DNA of 64,000 nucleotides from positions 5,218,001-5,282,000 of the forward strand of contig NC_084682.1 of NCBI RefSeq assembly GCF_028389875.1, read 5' to 3'. Origin of the DNA: Rhea pennata. Its lineage: Eukaryota > Chordata > Aves > Rheiformes > Rheidae. The first letter of the stretch is position 1, and each line of letters starts with the position of its first letter. This document shows positions 38,801 to 53,800 of the stretch, one piece after another. The notes beneath the pieces are model-generated. The model had not been told where the DNA came from and did no database searches. It saw only the letters and a list, made by a program, of their open reading frames with translations. A program made the translations under genes and the position numbers.

Positions 38801-41800
38801 AGAGCAGCTGACTAAGAGGCCGAAAGGAGTTTTGTCATCTCCGGGTGGGTGGAAGTAGCAATGCTCAAAATGACGTGTCAAGTTTCTTGGTAGAGGTTTC
38901 CTCTGACTGGACAAGCCAGGAGCCTGCATGTGATTTGAGGCTATTTTTGTACCCTTACCTTTCCCTCTTTCCTATAGGGGATCTGCAGCAGCACCTGCAG
39001 GCCATGTTCATACTGCTCCGCCCAGAAGACAACATCAGACTGGTAGGCTGGCTTTTTGCTTATCTGCGGTTGTGAATGTGAAGGTTAAATTCCACTTGAC
39101 AAATATACCTGTATAACTCATGAAAGCAGTGATGTGTGCATGTTCCAGTCATTCCATCATCAAATTTGGGGAGACTTCTTTGCAGCCACAAGGAAAAAAA
39201 GCACCTGATTGTGAAAGCTTGGCTTATTTGGTTGTCCAAAGAGACAAATTGTATGGCTATAAAACTCTGCCTTTGTCTAATCCAGGTACTAAGTACTTAC
39301 GCTCTAAAAAAGTATTGTAACAATTGCAGAAGAAGCTAGGTATATTAACTTGGTGTCCTAGTTAAATCGGGAGTTAGAAACTTAAGTCTGACCAGTGTGA
39401 ACCACCTGTCCTATCCTCTTAGTTTAGCTGTTTTCCTCACTCTGTGCTTTCCTAAATTTTTGCATCTCAGAAGACAATTCTTCTTCTTGAAGAAGCTTGT
39501 AAGATCCCTGTGTAACTATTGATCCGTGTCTACCTGCTTTTCTGGGTTGTTGCCTCCTTTAATGATGGAATGAAAATTATGTGATGCTGTTTATAGTATT
39601 AATGTGCTGTCCCAAAGACCTCTAGAAGCTGAAGAGCAGCAGTGAGGAATTTGCATAGGACTTGCTGAAGTACTCTTCAAGGTCAGGCATGACTGCAATG
39701 TCTCTACATCTCGTATCGTTCGGTAGTTTGGAGTTCTCTTCCTGTGTTCTCTTGGTGCATCTTAGCAACCTATGCTCGAAGAGGGATTGTCAGCATTGGA
39801 AGTGGTATTCTAGCTTCTCTGGTTTGCAGAATCCTCATAAATTCTGCTAGAGCTAGACTTACCTAATGAGTATACCTAGAAGACAGCCAGGGATACTACA
39901 AAATGCTTTAACTTTAAAAAGGATCACAGAAAATATTTTGCCATGAACAATCTTTATAAGCAAATTGAAGGACCTACTCCTAAACTTTATCAGGCCCACC
40001 TTGCAGTCGCTAATGTTTCAGTGGAGCTGTTGGGAATGGGAGTTCTCAGTACTTTGCAGAATCAGAGCCAGGGTTAGAACATTGGAAGCTATTGAACAAG
40101 TCATTGTTCAGCAATATCACTGGCTACATTGTGTGATTTGGGACAAATTAGCCTTAACAGCTGAATAAGGACTTTGTGGGCTGAGACATAAACCCTTTTG
40201 TTCAGAGCTGCATTTGGAATGCTAAAATCTTGCATGAGGTTAAGTTCGATAGTCTACTTGTATCTAATTGATTCTTGACGAACGAAGGGTGTGCAGAGCT
40301 GCAATAGACTGTCTCATAAAATAGTAGCTACCAATAAGATTTGAAATATAAACAGTACTGAGAGAAATGCCTTCTCTTCTTGTGTTGGCTGCTGTCATTC
40401 AGAGGGCAGCAGAGGAATCTAATCCTCTATAAACCTACACTTGGATTTTGGAACAACTCTTGTTTCTGTTGGAGCTATTGGCAGAGTTTTTGTAGCCTTT
40501 CATGAGAGCAGGATCAGAGCAATGGTACCAGAGTGAGATCAGTAGGAAGGGGGAAAATTGGTTAGAAGTGTACAAATTGATTGAAAGTACTCCTGGAACT
40601 TGGCAGAGTGGGAAGCTGTTCACTTATGTGTTTAATAATGAAATAAGACTTCTAAAAGTCTTCAAATCAAATATCCCAGTGAAAAATGCATTCTTGTATG
40701 AAGCACTTTCATCTTTTCATGCTACAGGACTGCGAGATCAGTATGAGCTTGCCTGTCGCAATGTCCTGTTGATAAGGATTGATAGAATATCACGTGATAC
40801 TTTTGATGAAACAAGATTGCAACAGAAGGCAAAGTTGGATTATGAGTAGGTAAAATTAAAAAAAATATATTGCTAGCCCTGGAAGGACTACAGAGGACTT
40901 CTTGTGTATAAACAGACTATAAATAACTTCCTCAAATTGAAGAGAAATCTAGCTCTATGTAGATGAGCTGTTGAGAAAAAATCTTCCATCTCATGACAGT
41001 CCCTGAAGCTAGGCCATTCTCCACAGATTGAATGTTATTTCAAATATTCTAATTTAAAAGGCATCAGACCCATTAGTTCATGTTTGTACTCCTTCGTTGA
41101 GTGAGCATATAAGTTAGTGCTTAATGAAAAGGCCAGAGACCAATTTCTGACTTGATGGGCATGTCACGACTCTCAGGGTAATTTTGGGGATTGGCTGGCT
41201 TAGAATGTAAAGCTTATTGTTTTATTATTCTCGTAAACTTGGCAACATGCATTATCTGCTCTGGTGATGGTTCTTTGCTTTGTGGGAAGGGTGTAAGTGT
41301 TACGTCTAGGCAATGCCACAGTAAACCTTGTCCTGTTTCTCTTAGTTGTTCCTCTGAAAATCCCACCCCAGTGACTTGAGGCTATATGACCTTTGGCCGC
41401 TGTTTGGCTAGCCTTGTTCTAAAGGGTCTTGCATTAAAACCACACTTCTAATTACTGCTAGCCAAATTGGTTTAGCAAAAGTAAGTTAGATTATGCTAAT
41501 CCTCTTGCTGTTGGACTAGCCTCAAGAGAAGTAGAACAAAACTCGTGTGTTCATGCCTGGACACAGGGCAGCTCTTGGCCGGCTGCTCCAGTTTTGGGCA
41601 AGTCTTTGTTTCTGTTTGAGATTTGGATCCTAATGTAGGTAATCACTTTAACCCACCGAGACCTTGGTGATTGCTTGCTCTTCTAGGTTGAAGAGCACCC
41701 TTTCTGTTTTGCTACAAGCAGTTAGTTGTAGAAACAGCCAGCTTTGGCAGAATTCGCACCTTGAAGGCCTGACCACTTTGATCCTCTGTGTTTCCAAAGG

Positions 41801-44800
41801 AATCCCAGTAACATGAGTAAGAAGGAGAAAGCTGGTTCTAGCATGACTTATCTTAAAGATAAGGGGTGGGGCACAGTCTCTCGCTGTACAGAGCACACTT
41901 GTCTGCTGGCTTCAGCATTTGGGTAGTTCCTGTTGGTCTTCAGTCCTATCAGACGAGTCTAGAAGGCACAGTCAACACTGTCTCCTGCCTGCACTTGCTG
42001 TTCCACCCTCATCACCAGAGCTGCTGCACTGGGAGGCTTTCCCCACCACTGTCAGCATAATCTCCTGCGATTGAGCACTTACGTGAAATAGCAACCTCTG
42101 TTTGGACTGCCATGTGTTGTTTTAACCTTTGCTGTAGATTCTGCCACATCCTGTGGTAGAGACTCACTAGCTAGTGGATGGGCAAAGTGTGAGGGAGGTA
42201 AGAGTGGGCTTCCTCTGAGCCAGGAGATGCCATGCTGGCCTCAAATGCAAGTTGGAATGAACTGCTGGGCAAAAGGAACAGGGCTGGGAAAGACAACCTG
42301 CCTGTGAGAGCTCTTCCCATGTTTTCCCAAGTTATCTTTTGAGTTTTTTGGGGTTTTTGTTTTTATTCTGTTTTGTTTTAAGTGTAAAATGACTATTTAA
42401 AGCAAGCCCTCTGATCCCTGAACTGCCAGAGTCTTCCAGGGAGTGTGCCTGAGCAAGTAGTAGCTTGGGAGGGCTGCGGCAGGGCTGCTGCGCTTGAGGA
42501 ATTCAGGTTCTGTTTGTGAAAAATGTCAAATACTGATTCTAGCTTGAACTGTTCAGTCATGAGGAATTCAGCAACTGGGTCTCAACATGACAGACGGATA
42601 TATCTGTCCAGAGCACAGGGCAAGCCGAGGCTGCGGTGGTTCTTTCTTGTCCGTGCTTGCTCCCTGCAGGCTCTGCTCAAAGTTCAAGCAGTTTAACACT
42701 AAGATAAACACTGAAGCTAGATGGCATTTCAGGGTTAGGTTAGGCTGTCCAAAGCAAAGTTAAGATTCAGTATACATAATCAAAGACACTTCCTTTCTAG
42801 GGATGTCCAAGTGTCTGTAATTGGGATCCCGTGACTAAAATCCTTGCTCCTGCGAATGGCTAGGAACAGAGTCCAAAAAGTGTTGCAAGTAAAAACTGCT
42901 TACTGCAGATGTGTACAGGCAAAGCTTACAGAGGTAGACACAGCGCTTGTCTGGGCTCCCTTCCCCTGGCTCCTCACTGAGCAGCGGTTTGTCCTTAAGA
43001 AGTCTTGCTTCAGCCACAGAATTCTCAGTTCCTCTTGGCTTTTGAAAGTGTGCAGCACTTCGGTATTGTGTTTTGGAACTTGATGTTGGTCTAATGCTTG
43101 CAACTTAGACAGCTGCTATCTGAGCACTCTCAGTGGTATTTGGTTCAGAGGGAAAATTTCAGGCATCTGCCAGTCCCACTAGATCTCTCTTTTGGCACTG
43201 GGGTACATGTGGTAGGGATAGGAGCAATTAGGCACAATGACTTTCACCTCTTCTGAGCAATCTGAATCCAACAATGGATACAGCTTAATGATAGGGGAAA
43301 TTTTCTTTTCCTGCCAGGTGCAAGACAGTAGGGTTACTTCTGCACTGGGAGAGCTGCTTGACAAATTCAAAGGGCCAGCGGGAAACCACATATCAATTAG
43401 ACTCTAGTTGTCTGCCCAGCTGTCTGGGACATTGCTGGAAAGAGCCTTACTGGAGCTATTGTAACATGCAGGAGCGTAAAGGGATGCTCTGGTTCTTTGA
43501 ACAAAGCCTTCTGTGAGATGAAGAGCTCACTCAACACCCGTCTCGTTGAACGCTTAATGCTGCATGAAGCTACCTAGACTGGGACCAGTCAGAGGACTGT
43601 GGCAGCCAACTGTATAAGCTGCTCTTTAAATGCAGGCTTGCAGGGACAGCCACCAGGCACACCCTAACTGTTGAGAAAAAACACTGTATGTAAGTCATTT
43701 CTCTACTGGTTACCTCACTGAGGAGTCCTGGCCATCCATACTAGTGCAGACTGCATCGCTGCTTCTTTGCCTGTCACTCAGCATGAAAAGATGGCTTGTA
43801 AATGTAATTGTGTGCCTTCTGCTGGCTGCACTGCTGATCCATCTTCTTTGTTTCTTAGGCTGTAAGACTGGAAAGTACATACCAGAACCGCACAAGATAC
43901 ATGGTGGTAGTATCCACTAACGGCAGACAAGACACCGAGGAGAGCATTGTTCTAGGGATGGATTTCTCTTCCAACGACAGGTACTCACAGTGTCCGGGTG
44001 GAGGAGATCCTTGTGTTCACCCAGATATATTGAGTAAAGTGTAGAAATTGCTGTCTGATCCATGTTTTTTAGGGATAGACTGCTTCAGCTTTTCCAGGCC
44101 AATATCTTTCTGCAGACTCGGAATTTCCTTTTTGAAATGAGATGGAAAAGGAGAGATAAGGGAATAATTCTGAGATCTTGGTGGTCTCTGAGGTTCATTC
44201 CCAGAGTGCAGCTTATGCTGCAAGGAAATAGCACAGGTCAACATTTCCTCCATTCCTCAGTGCCTCGGGCTCATGTGAAGACATTAAGTGCCCAGAGAGA
44301 TCTCTGAATGGTGTGGTCCCAAGCTGCGTCTGTACACCAGAAGGAGAGACAACTCGCCTGCAAAGAGACAAAAAGCTGCAATTAGAGAAGCTGCACATCA
44401 GGGTTCAGGAGAGCAGTTAGTAAGAGAGTGACTATCAGGCAGCCCCATGCCAAGGTCGTGGCACAAAGGGCCTGATGGGAATGTCAGGGTTGCTGATGGC
44501 AGATGTTACACAACATGTGTTCTCCCCAGACATTAGTATGTCACCAGGGTTTAGTGCTTTTGCTTCATTCATTTTAAATTGCTGCCGACCTCTCCAAAAG
44601 GCTGCAGGACATGGCTGAGGAGGCAGCTTTTGCTGGAGTGACTGGAAGCCAGGAGGCAGCTTCACTCAGCAGCTTTGAGGACAGACACTTCAAGTTTGGA
44701 AGGGGACACTGGACTCTTGGAGAGAGCAAACAGGTGCAGAGGGACATGGCTCTTAAAAAAGTTATAAGTTAAAAGTTATAAGTAAATTTTGGCCTAGATG

Positions 44801-47800
44801 AGAAAAGAAGAATATGGATATTCAACTCATTTTTGGAAATTTTTGTGCACATGCTTGTTTCTAGCTTTTATCTTTAAGCACAACTGTGCTACAGGAATTA
44901 GTTTTGTTTCTAATCCTAACTGAAACAGATTACTTTCTGGCAATTAGTAGGGTCACTAGAAAGGCTTTTTGAATTGTTTGGCTAATAAATGACCCTTGAG
45001 GTGGCCTGCTGCTAATCACAACAGCCAGTATGCTTAATTTCAAGCAGCTTGCTTTAGATTCTTAGCTCAGGTGATGCCTGCTGAAAATGGGGACCGGCCT
45101 GATGCTGCCACTGGCTCCTGGATCCATTCCTATACGTGTGTGTACAGCTGTAGCTCAAAGATGCTCTCAGTATAGGAATAGTAGTATAAGAATAACTTGT
45201 CCTTGCACAGGGTGCTGTGAGACTGGAGCCTCCTATTGGCTGTGATATACCCGCACAGCCACCTTTGATAACTGAGAGCTCATTGGCATTCAGTATCTAA
45301 TAACGTAGCAGGGTAATTTTTAGCTTTCTCCTAGGGTTACTACGGTTCTGGATGGTCAGTCTGATATACACTCCCCTTGCCCACTCAGTATTTATAACTC
45401 AATTTAGACTTGTTGCTATGGGCTCTGATAAGCGCTTGCTGAAAAGTATCACTAAAAATACCCTGGCCACCTTGGGAAGCCTTTTAAAAACATGTCTTTC
45501 CATGAGCTCATATGATGTATTCAACAGAAATAGATGCATGCTGTATTGTCTCCGTGTTCTGGGCATCAGTCACTCTGAGACAATGTGCGTGTAACAGAGT
45601 TTCGCATCTGCTAACCCCCTGAAGCCTCGATTCTTATTCTCTTCCCTCACCTCTCATGAGCTGCAGAGACTGATGTGGATGTTAGGGATTGTAGGAAATT
45701 TGAGAGCTGCTAGTGCAAAGCATTAGAACAGAGGACAGTTGAATCTGATTCTTCTGTGGTGTGCTGCTTTGATTATGGGCTGATTTACAGCTTTATGAGA
45801 TTCAGCCTTTTCATTTGCCAACCTGATGCAGGTTGTGTTGGGGTTTCCCCATCCCTGCCTTTTTCTATCACTTGGCTTCTGCTTTTAACTTGGCCTTTTC
45901 CTCAGCCTTGCAGAAAGCAGGTGACTACAAGGGCGAAGAGGTCAAAGCAACTGAGAAAAGGGCGAGATTGCCAAGAGGTGTCCGTCTTGGCCGGCCACTG
46001 TGCTTGGCCTCTAGTTGTGGGAGGGGGAGAAGACACAGGAGTCAACAGCGGGTGATACACTGTGCCTGTTACCCTGCCCTGCTGACAGTCACCCTGGCAT
46101 TGCATTACACCGATCCTCATTCCCAGCAGCTGTGGCTGTGGGGCTAACAGAAAACAAAGCTATGAATCAGAGTTGGAGCCAAACTACTTGAGCCTGAGAG
46201 GGACTAATCTGTAAAGAAAGCTTTGAGCTGACCGAAGACTGTGAGCCTCTGCTGACCTGCTGAGAGCTTGCTGCTTCTAAGTCCTGTTTGCTCTTCTCTT
46301 GGGTGGGTGTCAACCCTATAAGCTTGCTTGAAGGAATGCTAGTATGCTGTATCTGGTTTATAATCCCTACCAGACACCTGTAGGAAACAACACAGGCTTT
46401 GTTTGTCCCTGAAACAACAGTAGGATGTATTTTTTTTCTAATGAATACAAACATCTGCAACCATTCCTGTGAAATCAGAGTAATGTCATGGTGCTGTAGT
46501 AGATGACCTGACCTTCTCTTTCTTGTTACAGTAGCACTTGTACAATGGGTTTGGTGCTGCCGCTGTGGAGTGACACCTTGATCCACCTGGATGGGGATGG
46601 GTGAGTGTCTTTTGTATGTTCTAGGTCAGTATTGGAGAGGCTACCGGTTGTGTTAGCTGGGAACATTGTGTATGGAGAAGGATTCAAATGATTTCAGAGC
46701 CCTGGCAGGTCCATCAGCCTCCTGCTGGTGACCTCTATCGATAGAGTTAGTAGACTCATAGGCCTTAAATCACAGTAGTTGTGGCAGGGAACTCCAATAA
46801 TTGACTTACCTGTGAATAAATATGCAGTGAGACAGTGGCTCATGTGTGTGTTTAAGCTGGAGTAAAGGAGCTTTTACTGGTGAGTGGGTGTGTAGTGAAA
46901 TCTTCTTACAGGGATCCTATTATGTGTTCCTCCATAGCTCTTGCAGCAGCAAGTGTTTTGCTGAATATAAAGTAAAAGTGATGTTTCTCTGCCAAATAGA
47001 CACCTGACTTGCAAACTCCTGTTTGTGCCAGTTACAAAGGCTGTCCAGTGCAGCGCTTGGAATGACTTTTCCTTCCTTGATAGCTGCCCCAGGATCGTTT
47101 TAGCTGCACTCTGTTGCTCCCAGCTGTGGCGCTGAATTTGTGTTGCCAAGGTAAACAGCACACCCAAGCACTGTCCTACTGTCTTAGTTTCATTCCTGAA
47201 CAGTGGCCGCTTAAAAAAAAATAAATAAATAAGTCATCTTAGAGCTTGTAGTGTGCTATTTTGATCTGTTCGCTAGCTGAACTCAGCAAAGCAACTGTAT
47301 GCGTAGGGCTGGTCCTTTGCTGTTCTAATGTGCTACAATCAGTTATTAGCTGAAAAGCTGCTTTTGGGATGCATTTTTACTGTGCTTTTCTTCTTCTCTT
47401 CAGTGGGTTCAGCGTATCAACGGATAACAGGGTTCATATATTCAAGCCAGTGTCTGTACAGGCAATGTGGTAAGCACTTACTATAATCTGTCCCAGTGAT
47501 CCTTTTTTTCAAGGTATTCTGGCTACTTGGGCTTCTAAAAAGCAGGTGCTGCTTTGCATTATCAGTATCTTGAGACTTACTCAGGTAAGCAGTTACTTCA
47601 GAGACAGAGAAGGAAGCTTGATACTAAAATAAAAATATCTCCAAGGGCTGGTATACAGCATTGAGCTTGTAATACTGTGGTGGCCATGCCTTCATCTGAA
47701 GTGGGGGTGGGAGGGAATAGGGTAATTTTCTTTGCAAAGGACTGCTGCTTTGAATATCTTTCCAAAGCAAAATTTACTGTTGATATAGGCGTGTTTGAAA

Positions 47801-50800
47801 TACAACTGTTTCTTTTATTCATCATAAAAAAAGGAAATACACTTATAGGTATTTTAGGAGCCTCTGTCTCCGGTGAGACATGCTCACTGTGATAGCGAGA
47901 AGGAGAGAGAAGCTGCCTGCATTTTTCTTTCCTTTTAGGGCAGTTCACGTTAGAATGTAGTGGCCATTAAAGTATTTCTGGCTCAAGCTTCTTTGCATTG
48001 CCGAAATACATCCCCTGTCAGGGTGTCATGCTTCCATGTCACCCCAGTGATTTTGACCTGGATCCTTCTGATCCCAGTCAAAGATTTAAAACAGGCTAAA
48101 AATAGGAGAGGGGATTTGTTTCCCAGCAGCAGCTGAAGAAACTTCTAACATCGCTCTTGCAGTGAGAGAGGGCAGACACCTAAACACCTTCGCTAGAGTG
48201 CATCCCTGAAGCCTTGGGGTTGGACACGTAGCTCTCCGTATCTAGTTCTTGGGCATTTTTGCCCTGCACGCAGAGGAGCGAATGGCACTGTAAGATGGAG
48301 TTGTCAGAGCTGCCTGTGTCAGAGAGAAACTCTGCACATCTTAATCATGGCTCAGGCAGTTGTAGCAGTTTTCGGAGCGAAAGAACACAGGTGCCTCTAC
48401 CCTGTAAACTGCAGGCAGCTTTTCTGCCATCCAAGCCAAGCAGCAGGGCCTTGTCTTAGTATGCTTTAGTGGGGACACCCAGGCTCTTGTAGTGTGTGGT
48501 AACCCAGATGTGCTCCTATAAACATACCCTTGCAGGGCAGCCTCCTGCTCAGATAGCTGCGGGAGCTGCTGCACGTAATCCGGGAATCTGTACCAACTGA
48601 TGGCACACAAACAGGATCCAGGGTTTGGCTGCTGCTTTGTACTTGATACCATCCTGAGGAAGATAGGATAATGCTGCAGGTATTTTTCTCCTTTCTAGGT
48701 CTGCCCTACAGAGTTTACATAAGGCTTGTGAGGTAGCCCGGAGTAACAACTACTACCCAGGGAGCCTCTTCCTTACATGGGTTAGTTACTATGAGAGCCA
48801 TATCAACTCCGACCAGTCATCCGTCAATGAGTGGAACGCCATGCAAGATGTGCAGTCCCACCGGCCTGACTCACCTGCCCTCTTCACAGATGTGTAAGTA
48901 GGTTTGGCTCTGCTGAGCTGTAAGCAGTGCAGCCTCCAAAAGAGGAGACGGTTGCTACAGGGAATTGCTCTTAATTAGGTTCTAATGAGGGGAGGCTTCC
49001 TGCTGAGATATAAACGGACCCCTGGTTAGGTAAACAGCGCTGGAAGATTTGCTCTCTTGGGGCTAAGGTTTGTCTTCTCTCACCTCTGTTTTCATTCTAG
49101 TTGTACAACCTCTAGGTGTTTACCTGTTACTTGTTGCTCTCAGATCTTTGCTTCTACAAGGTTAGTTCTGTGTTACTAGTAAGCGGTAGATATGGTGTCT
49201 TGGCCAAACCCTGGAGATATCTGCTATAGCAGAGACTAGAACCTAGGCCATCCTGTTCACTAGTTTTATCCACTGATTCCCCGCCCTTGTGCCTCCTGGA
49301 AAGAGCAGGTTTCTCTGGATTTTGCTTTTACTCTGGAGCATGTATAAGCACGCTGTTTAATAAAACATGGTCCTTCTTCCTTATTCAGTTCATTTTCCCA
49401 GAAAGTGAAGTGTTTAGGCACGGTCTTCTGAGACCGAGTTCAGAAGCAGCTTCGTGGACATCCAGCTAACACACCTCAGAATGGGGAGAAAGAGCAAAGC
49501 AGTGATTCTTGGCTCTGGGGAGCTTTGTAAGTGTGAAACAGCAGCATATAGGTCCCATATTGTCTCTGGCTAAACGCTCAGATGTCTAGTGGGGTATGTT
49601 CCAAAACAGTGACTTATAAAGATGTGTACATAGTTTACACAGGCAAAGTTTCTAGGCTCTACCAACATTCAAAAGCTACAACCCCTGTAATTAGGGGTAC
49701 TATTGCTGATGGTAGTGATACTGTATAACCTCAAAGTAGTCTGTGTCCAGGTGTAATGCCAAGTATGAGGGGTTAGTTGTCATGCTTGCAGTAGAAGAAA
49801 TGAGTTTTCATTAGCCTCAGCTGCTTTCCTAGTGTAATAGTGCCATTGGTTGATTTATGCTCTTAGGTGTTTCATGTTGTTGATGTTCAGTGAGTGAACA
49901 ATAATGCTAAGGCAGTAGTTCAACTGTGAACAAATCTTCACACTTGATTGTTTTTAATGTGCAAGTAAGAAGGCTGAAAAATTTTGGCAGGCTTTCAGAT
50001 TAATAGTCCTCTAACTTTTCATATGTATGTTCCGTGTAATCTATCCTTTCTCCAGTGGCAGCAGTTGAGTGATTTCTTGGGGATACCTAGACAGCATTGT
50101 CCTAATCAAGTCTTGAAATAATGCTTGTGGTTAAGAGGACTGGGAACTCTTATGATTTTTGTTTGTGAACCACCAGCTGGAAACGAGTTGTAGTTGCTTC
50201 TAAAAGCAGAAGTCTCTGTGCATTTACCAGCCTGGTAGCCTTCCAGAAAGACAGAAAGGTGGTGTGAAATGTTACTTCTGGACCCCTTCTAACTGTGATG
50301 GGTGAGCCAGCTCTGAGCTGCTGCTCTGTTGCAACTTCTCTTGGTGTTAGTCAGGCTATTTTTGCAGCTGGTGATAAGGCCCCTGGCAGCAGAGGGTGGA
50401 GGAATGCACAAAGGCTTAGCTGCCCTCTTTTCTCCATGTAAGGAGCTTTGGAACTGTTACCTTTCCAAGAAAGGTAGAGGGGAGGTTTAGATGTTGCTCC
50501 AGTGAGTGTAATGCAGATTCCCAATTTAAAATTTACCAAATACTTTAGGTTCTCTGGATTACTACAGTGGATTAAGCACATTCAGTTGCTCTCTGTTTCA
50601 CATACAGCTGGGAATCCAAACTGGGCTTTACAGTTACCTGAATTCCTCCCAGTTGAGGAGCTGCTTGGGGGGAGCAGAACGAGTGTCTGAGACTCTTCAA
50701 CGTATCCAGTCTGAACAATACCAGTTTAAAAAGTACCATGAGCCCAGTTCATTTCCCTTCCTCATGACTCTCTGTTCCTTCCTTCTGGTAGCCCAACAGA

Positions 50801-53800
50801 GCGGGAGCGCACAGAACGGCTAATTAAGACCAAGTTAAGAGAGATCATGATGCAGAAAGATTTGGAGAACATCACGTCGAAAGAGGTGAGTGGTGGAGGA
50901 GCAGCACTAGAAGTGCTGTTGCACAAAGTAGAGAGCTCTATACTTTTTGCTGTGAGGAAACAGTAGAGCAAAAACTTCACATGGTTTCCTTGTCTTCTTC
51001 ACTCAGATACGCACAGAGCTGGAGATGCAAATGGTGTGTAACCTGCGAGAGTTCAAGGAGTTCATTGACAATGAAATGATAGTGATTCTTGGGCAGATGG
51101 ACAGCCCCACTCAGATATTTGATCATGTCTTTTTGGTAAGTTTAGCAGTGAATTCAAGTTATACTTGTAAATACACCTTTTGCTTCTCACCATTTCTTGG
51201 TTGACACAACGGCCTCTGGAGAAACTGTAAGTCTGAAGGAGAGGTTGACAAATCCTGGAATCATGTATTCTTGAGCAAGACATAAGACAGTAATACTATT
51301 GAAGAAGAGCTACCTGGCTTCTTGGTAATTCTAAACTGTGCCTTATAGCCCAGCAAAGCTGCAGTCTCTGGACTCTGGAAAGGGGGGATGGGAGGGAGGA
51401 ACCTTGATTTTGAATTTCTTTGCAAGGCTGTTTCCATTGACAGAAGACCAGTTTTGTGGTCTGACTGTCCAGGTGTCAAATTCTTGGAGTGTGTCTTTGG
51501 GAAGAGCGTAACTGCAGCAAAGAAGAAAAAGGAGTTGTTTTGGGGGCTTATGTAAGATTCAGGTAGAATTACACTACCTGTAATGTGGAAAGCTTAAGTT
51601 TGTGTCATTTAGGGGAACAGAGGAGTTTTGCAAAGAATTCTGAAGATAATCCACTTAAGGCAATGTAAAGGTTTTGCCTTTTAATTTTTTGCTCATTTAG
51701 TTGCCTTTCATTGCTGCTGGGGCCTGTCTAATTGCTCCACCTCCTTCTGGTGAGTCAGCTCTCCACTGGATTTCCCAGCTCTGGAGCACTGAACACTGGT
51801 TTTGTGGGGCTGCCTAGCTGTGAGATTGGCTCAACTATAAACAAAGCCAGTCGTTTTGGACCAGTTGGTCTGTTCAGCCTGAGACAGCTTCTCCCAGTCT
51901 TGTGAAGTTTAGTGCCTTCCCATGGCACCAAAGAGATGGTTTATGTTAACGTGAACACTCCCAGGAAATTGTGGTGGGGTAGAACCAGAAAAGTTAAAGT
52001 ACCTACGACATCGTGGTTTTGTGCAGACTAGATGCTCTTCAGAGAGAGGCATGTTACAGGCTTACAGCACTAGTCAAGAACACCACAGGCAGTTTGGTCA
52101 GCTGCAGAGATTTGAACCTCAACTTAGAGTATGGTTAATGTGAACAAGACCATGAAAAAAGGCTCACAGGCAGCACCATGGAGAAGGGCTGTGGCTAACG
52201 GGAGAAGTAGATGTGTTTGCCAGTCAGGCCTCTGCGATGAGGAGCAGTGCTGCTGGGGCAGCAACTTCATTCAGGAACTTGTACACTTCAAGGCAGAGTT
52301 TGTACAGTGAGTCCGCTGGGAGCCATGGGGCTGTTTACTTCCAGGTACAGGCAAAAACCCTGTTGGATCCTACTTAGAAAGTACTAAAATAACTAAACAG
52401 GGCTCTGTATCTCTTCTCCAGATCATGCACAGCTCTGGACTTTGCTGGCACTGACCTGATTTGTTGCTGAAGGCAATGCTTTCTATTGAAATCTGGATCA
52501 CCAAGGCATGAGACATTTGCCTTTACCCTGCTCAAAATTTAGAGCTTCATCTGTGCTGAACCCTTGAATGATGTCCTCATTCTGATGATTTCTCTTAAGA
52601 AATGGTTCAATTTGGGAAGAATCATTTGCTTTTTGTTTGTTATATTCCTGAGGGGTCAGGAAAAGACAACAGACTTGTCCCCAGTAGCTACCAGAACAGT
52701 AACACAGTCCTTTCTTGGGTGTGTGTATACATCGTGGTGCAGACTGCATATGCTCAAGACTTTTCTGCAAGTGCTGTCATGGGTGCAAGTGCATTGCCCC
52801 AGATCACAGCTCTTTTGATTGGAGAAACTGACCCCATCACAAACTCAGGGTGCCTGTGCATGCTTCCAGGGCAAGCAGCAACCCGTCACTGTGTGAACAG
52901 CGTGAGGTGTGTGCCTGGCAGGGAAGTTCTTGTTTTGGGCTGGCCAGGCTTACAGGCAGGTAGTAGGTATGCTCCGAGGGCTGGTACACCCTGGCCATGC
53001 CTCTCCTGTCCCTGGGGCAGCGTAAAGCCTGCCCCATGGGAGCAGCCCCAAGCAGTGCAGCTGTTGGCTGCTTTCTCCTTTTTTCTGAATTGTCTTTCCA
53101 TTTAGGAGCTATTTAAGGCAGAGAAGCAGATAACTAACATTTTTTTTTTTTTTTTTTGGAAAGAAAGAAGCTTTTGTCTGGACTGCCTTGTCCTCTCTGA
53201 AGGCTTAACTATTTGGGCAAGGGCAAGGAGCTTGGCTGGGAGACCCAGTGGGTTCTGCAGAGGAGTGGGTTAGCTAGCCAGGATTGAACACCTTTGTTTC
53301 TCTGCTGACACAGACTTGGAGTGTGGGGAGAAGAGGTGTAACCCAAATGAGCTAGCAGTGTTGTGGCCTTTGATGTGCAGGATGGGTGTTTCATGTAAAA
53401 AGAACACCTGGATAGTTTTTAAGCACAGGCAGCTGCTCTTCTGTGGGGCAGAGCTGGTAGCAGCAGCCTCCAGGGAAAGGGTGGAGTGATCTCCTCTTTG
53501 CTGAAGTAGATTTCTCAACACTTTGCAGGAAGTGCGCGGCTACAGTGCTGGGCTCAGCTTTGCAGAGCTGCCTGCTCTTCAGAACGGATCTGGTTGATAG
53601 AGCAAGATAAGGTGCCAAACATGAAGGCATGAGCCCTGTTACCCCTCTTACGCACACCCTTTACTCGAAAGACTCTTAACGCTCCATCGCATGGCTGGGC
53701 AGCTTCATCCTGGTGGCCCCTCTGCTGTTTTTTTTGGTTATCTCTCTGTGCTTTCTTTGTGGGTGATGTGTCCTCTTGCATGTTTTCCCTGCAGGGCTCG

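Noticed and set aside
40502..40849. A 115-codon + frame in an SSH2 intron with plausible-looking protein sequence
   Set aside because: No family resemblance and no splice sites in phase with SSH2. A few frames of this length are expected by chance in 64 kb at this base composition.
51860..51920. GTCTGTTCAGCCTGAGA-type wording reminiscent of avian CR1 LINE tails
   Set aside because: Only a few words look alike. The typical CR1 3' repeat and surrounding consensus are absent.
52602..53105. A 167-codon + frame in the intron before the DSPc exons
   Set aside because: Low-information Gly/Ala/Pro/Cys-rich peptide, no motif, and conserved SSH2 exons join across it without it.
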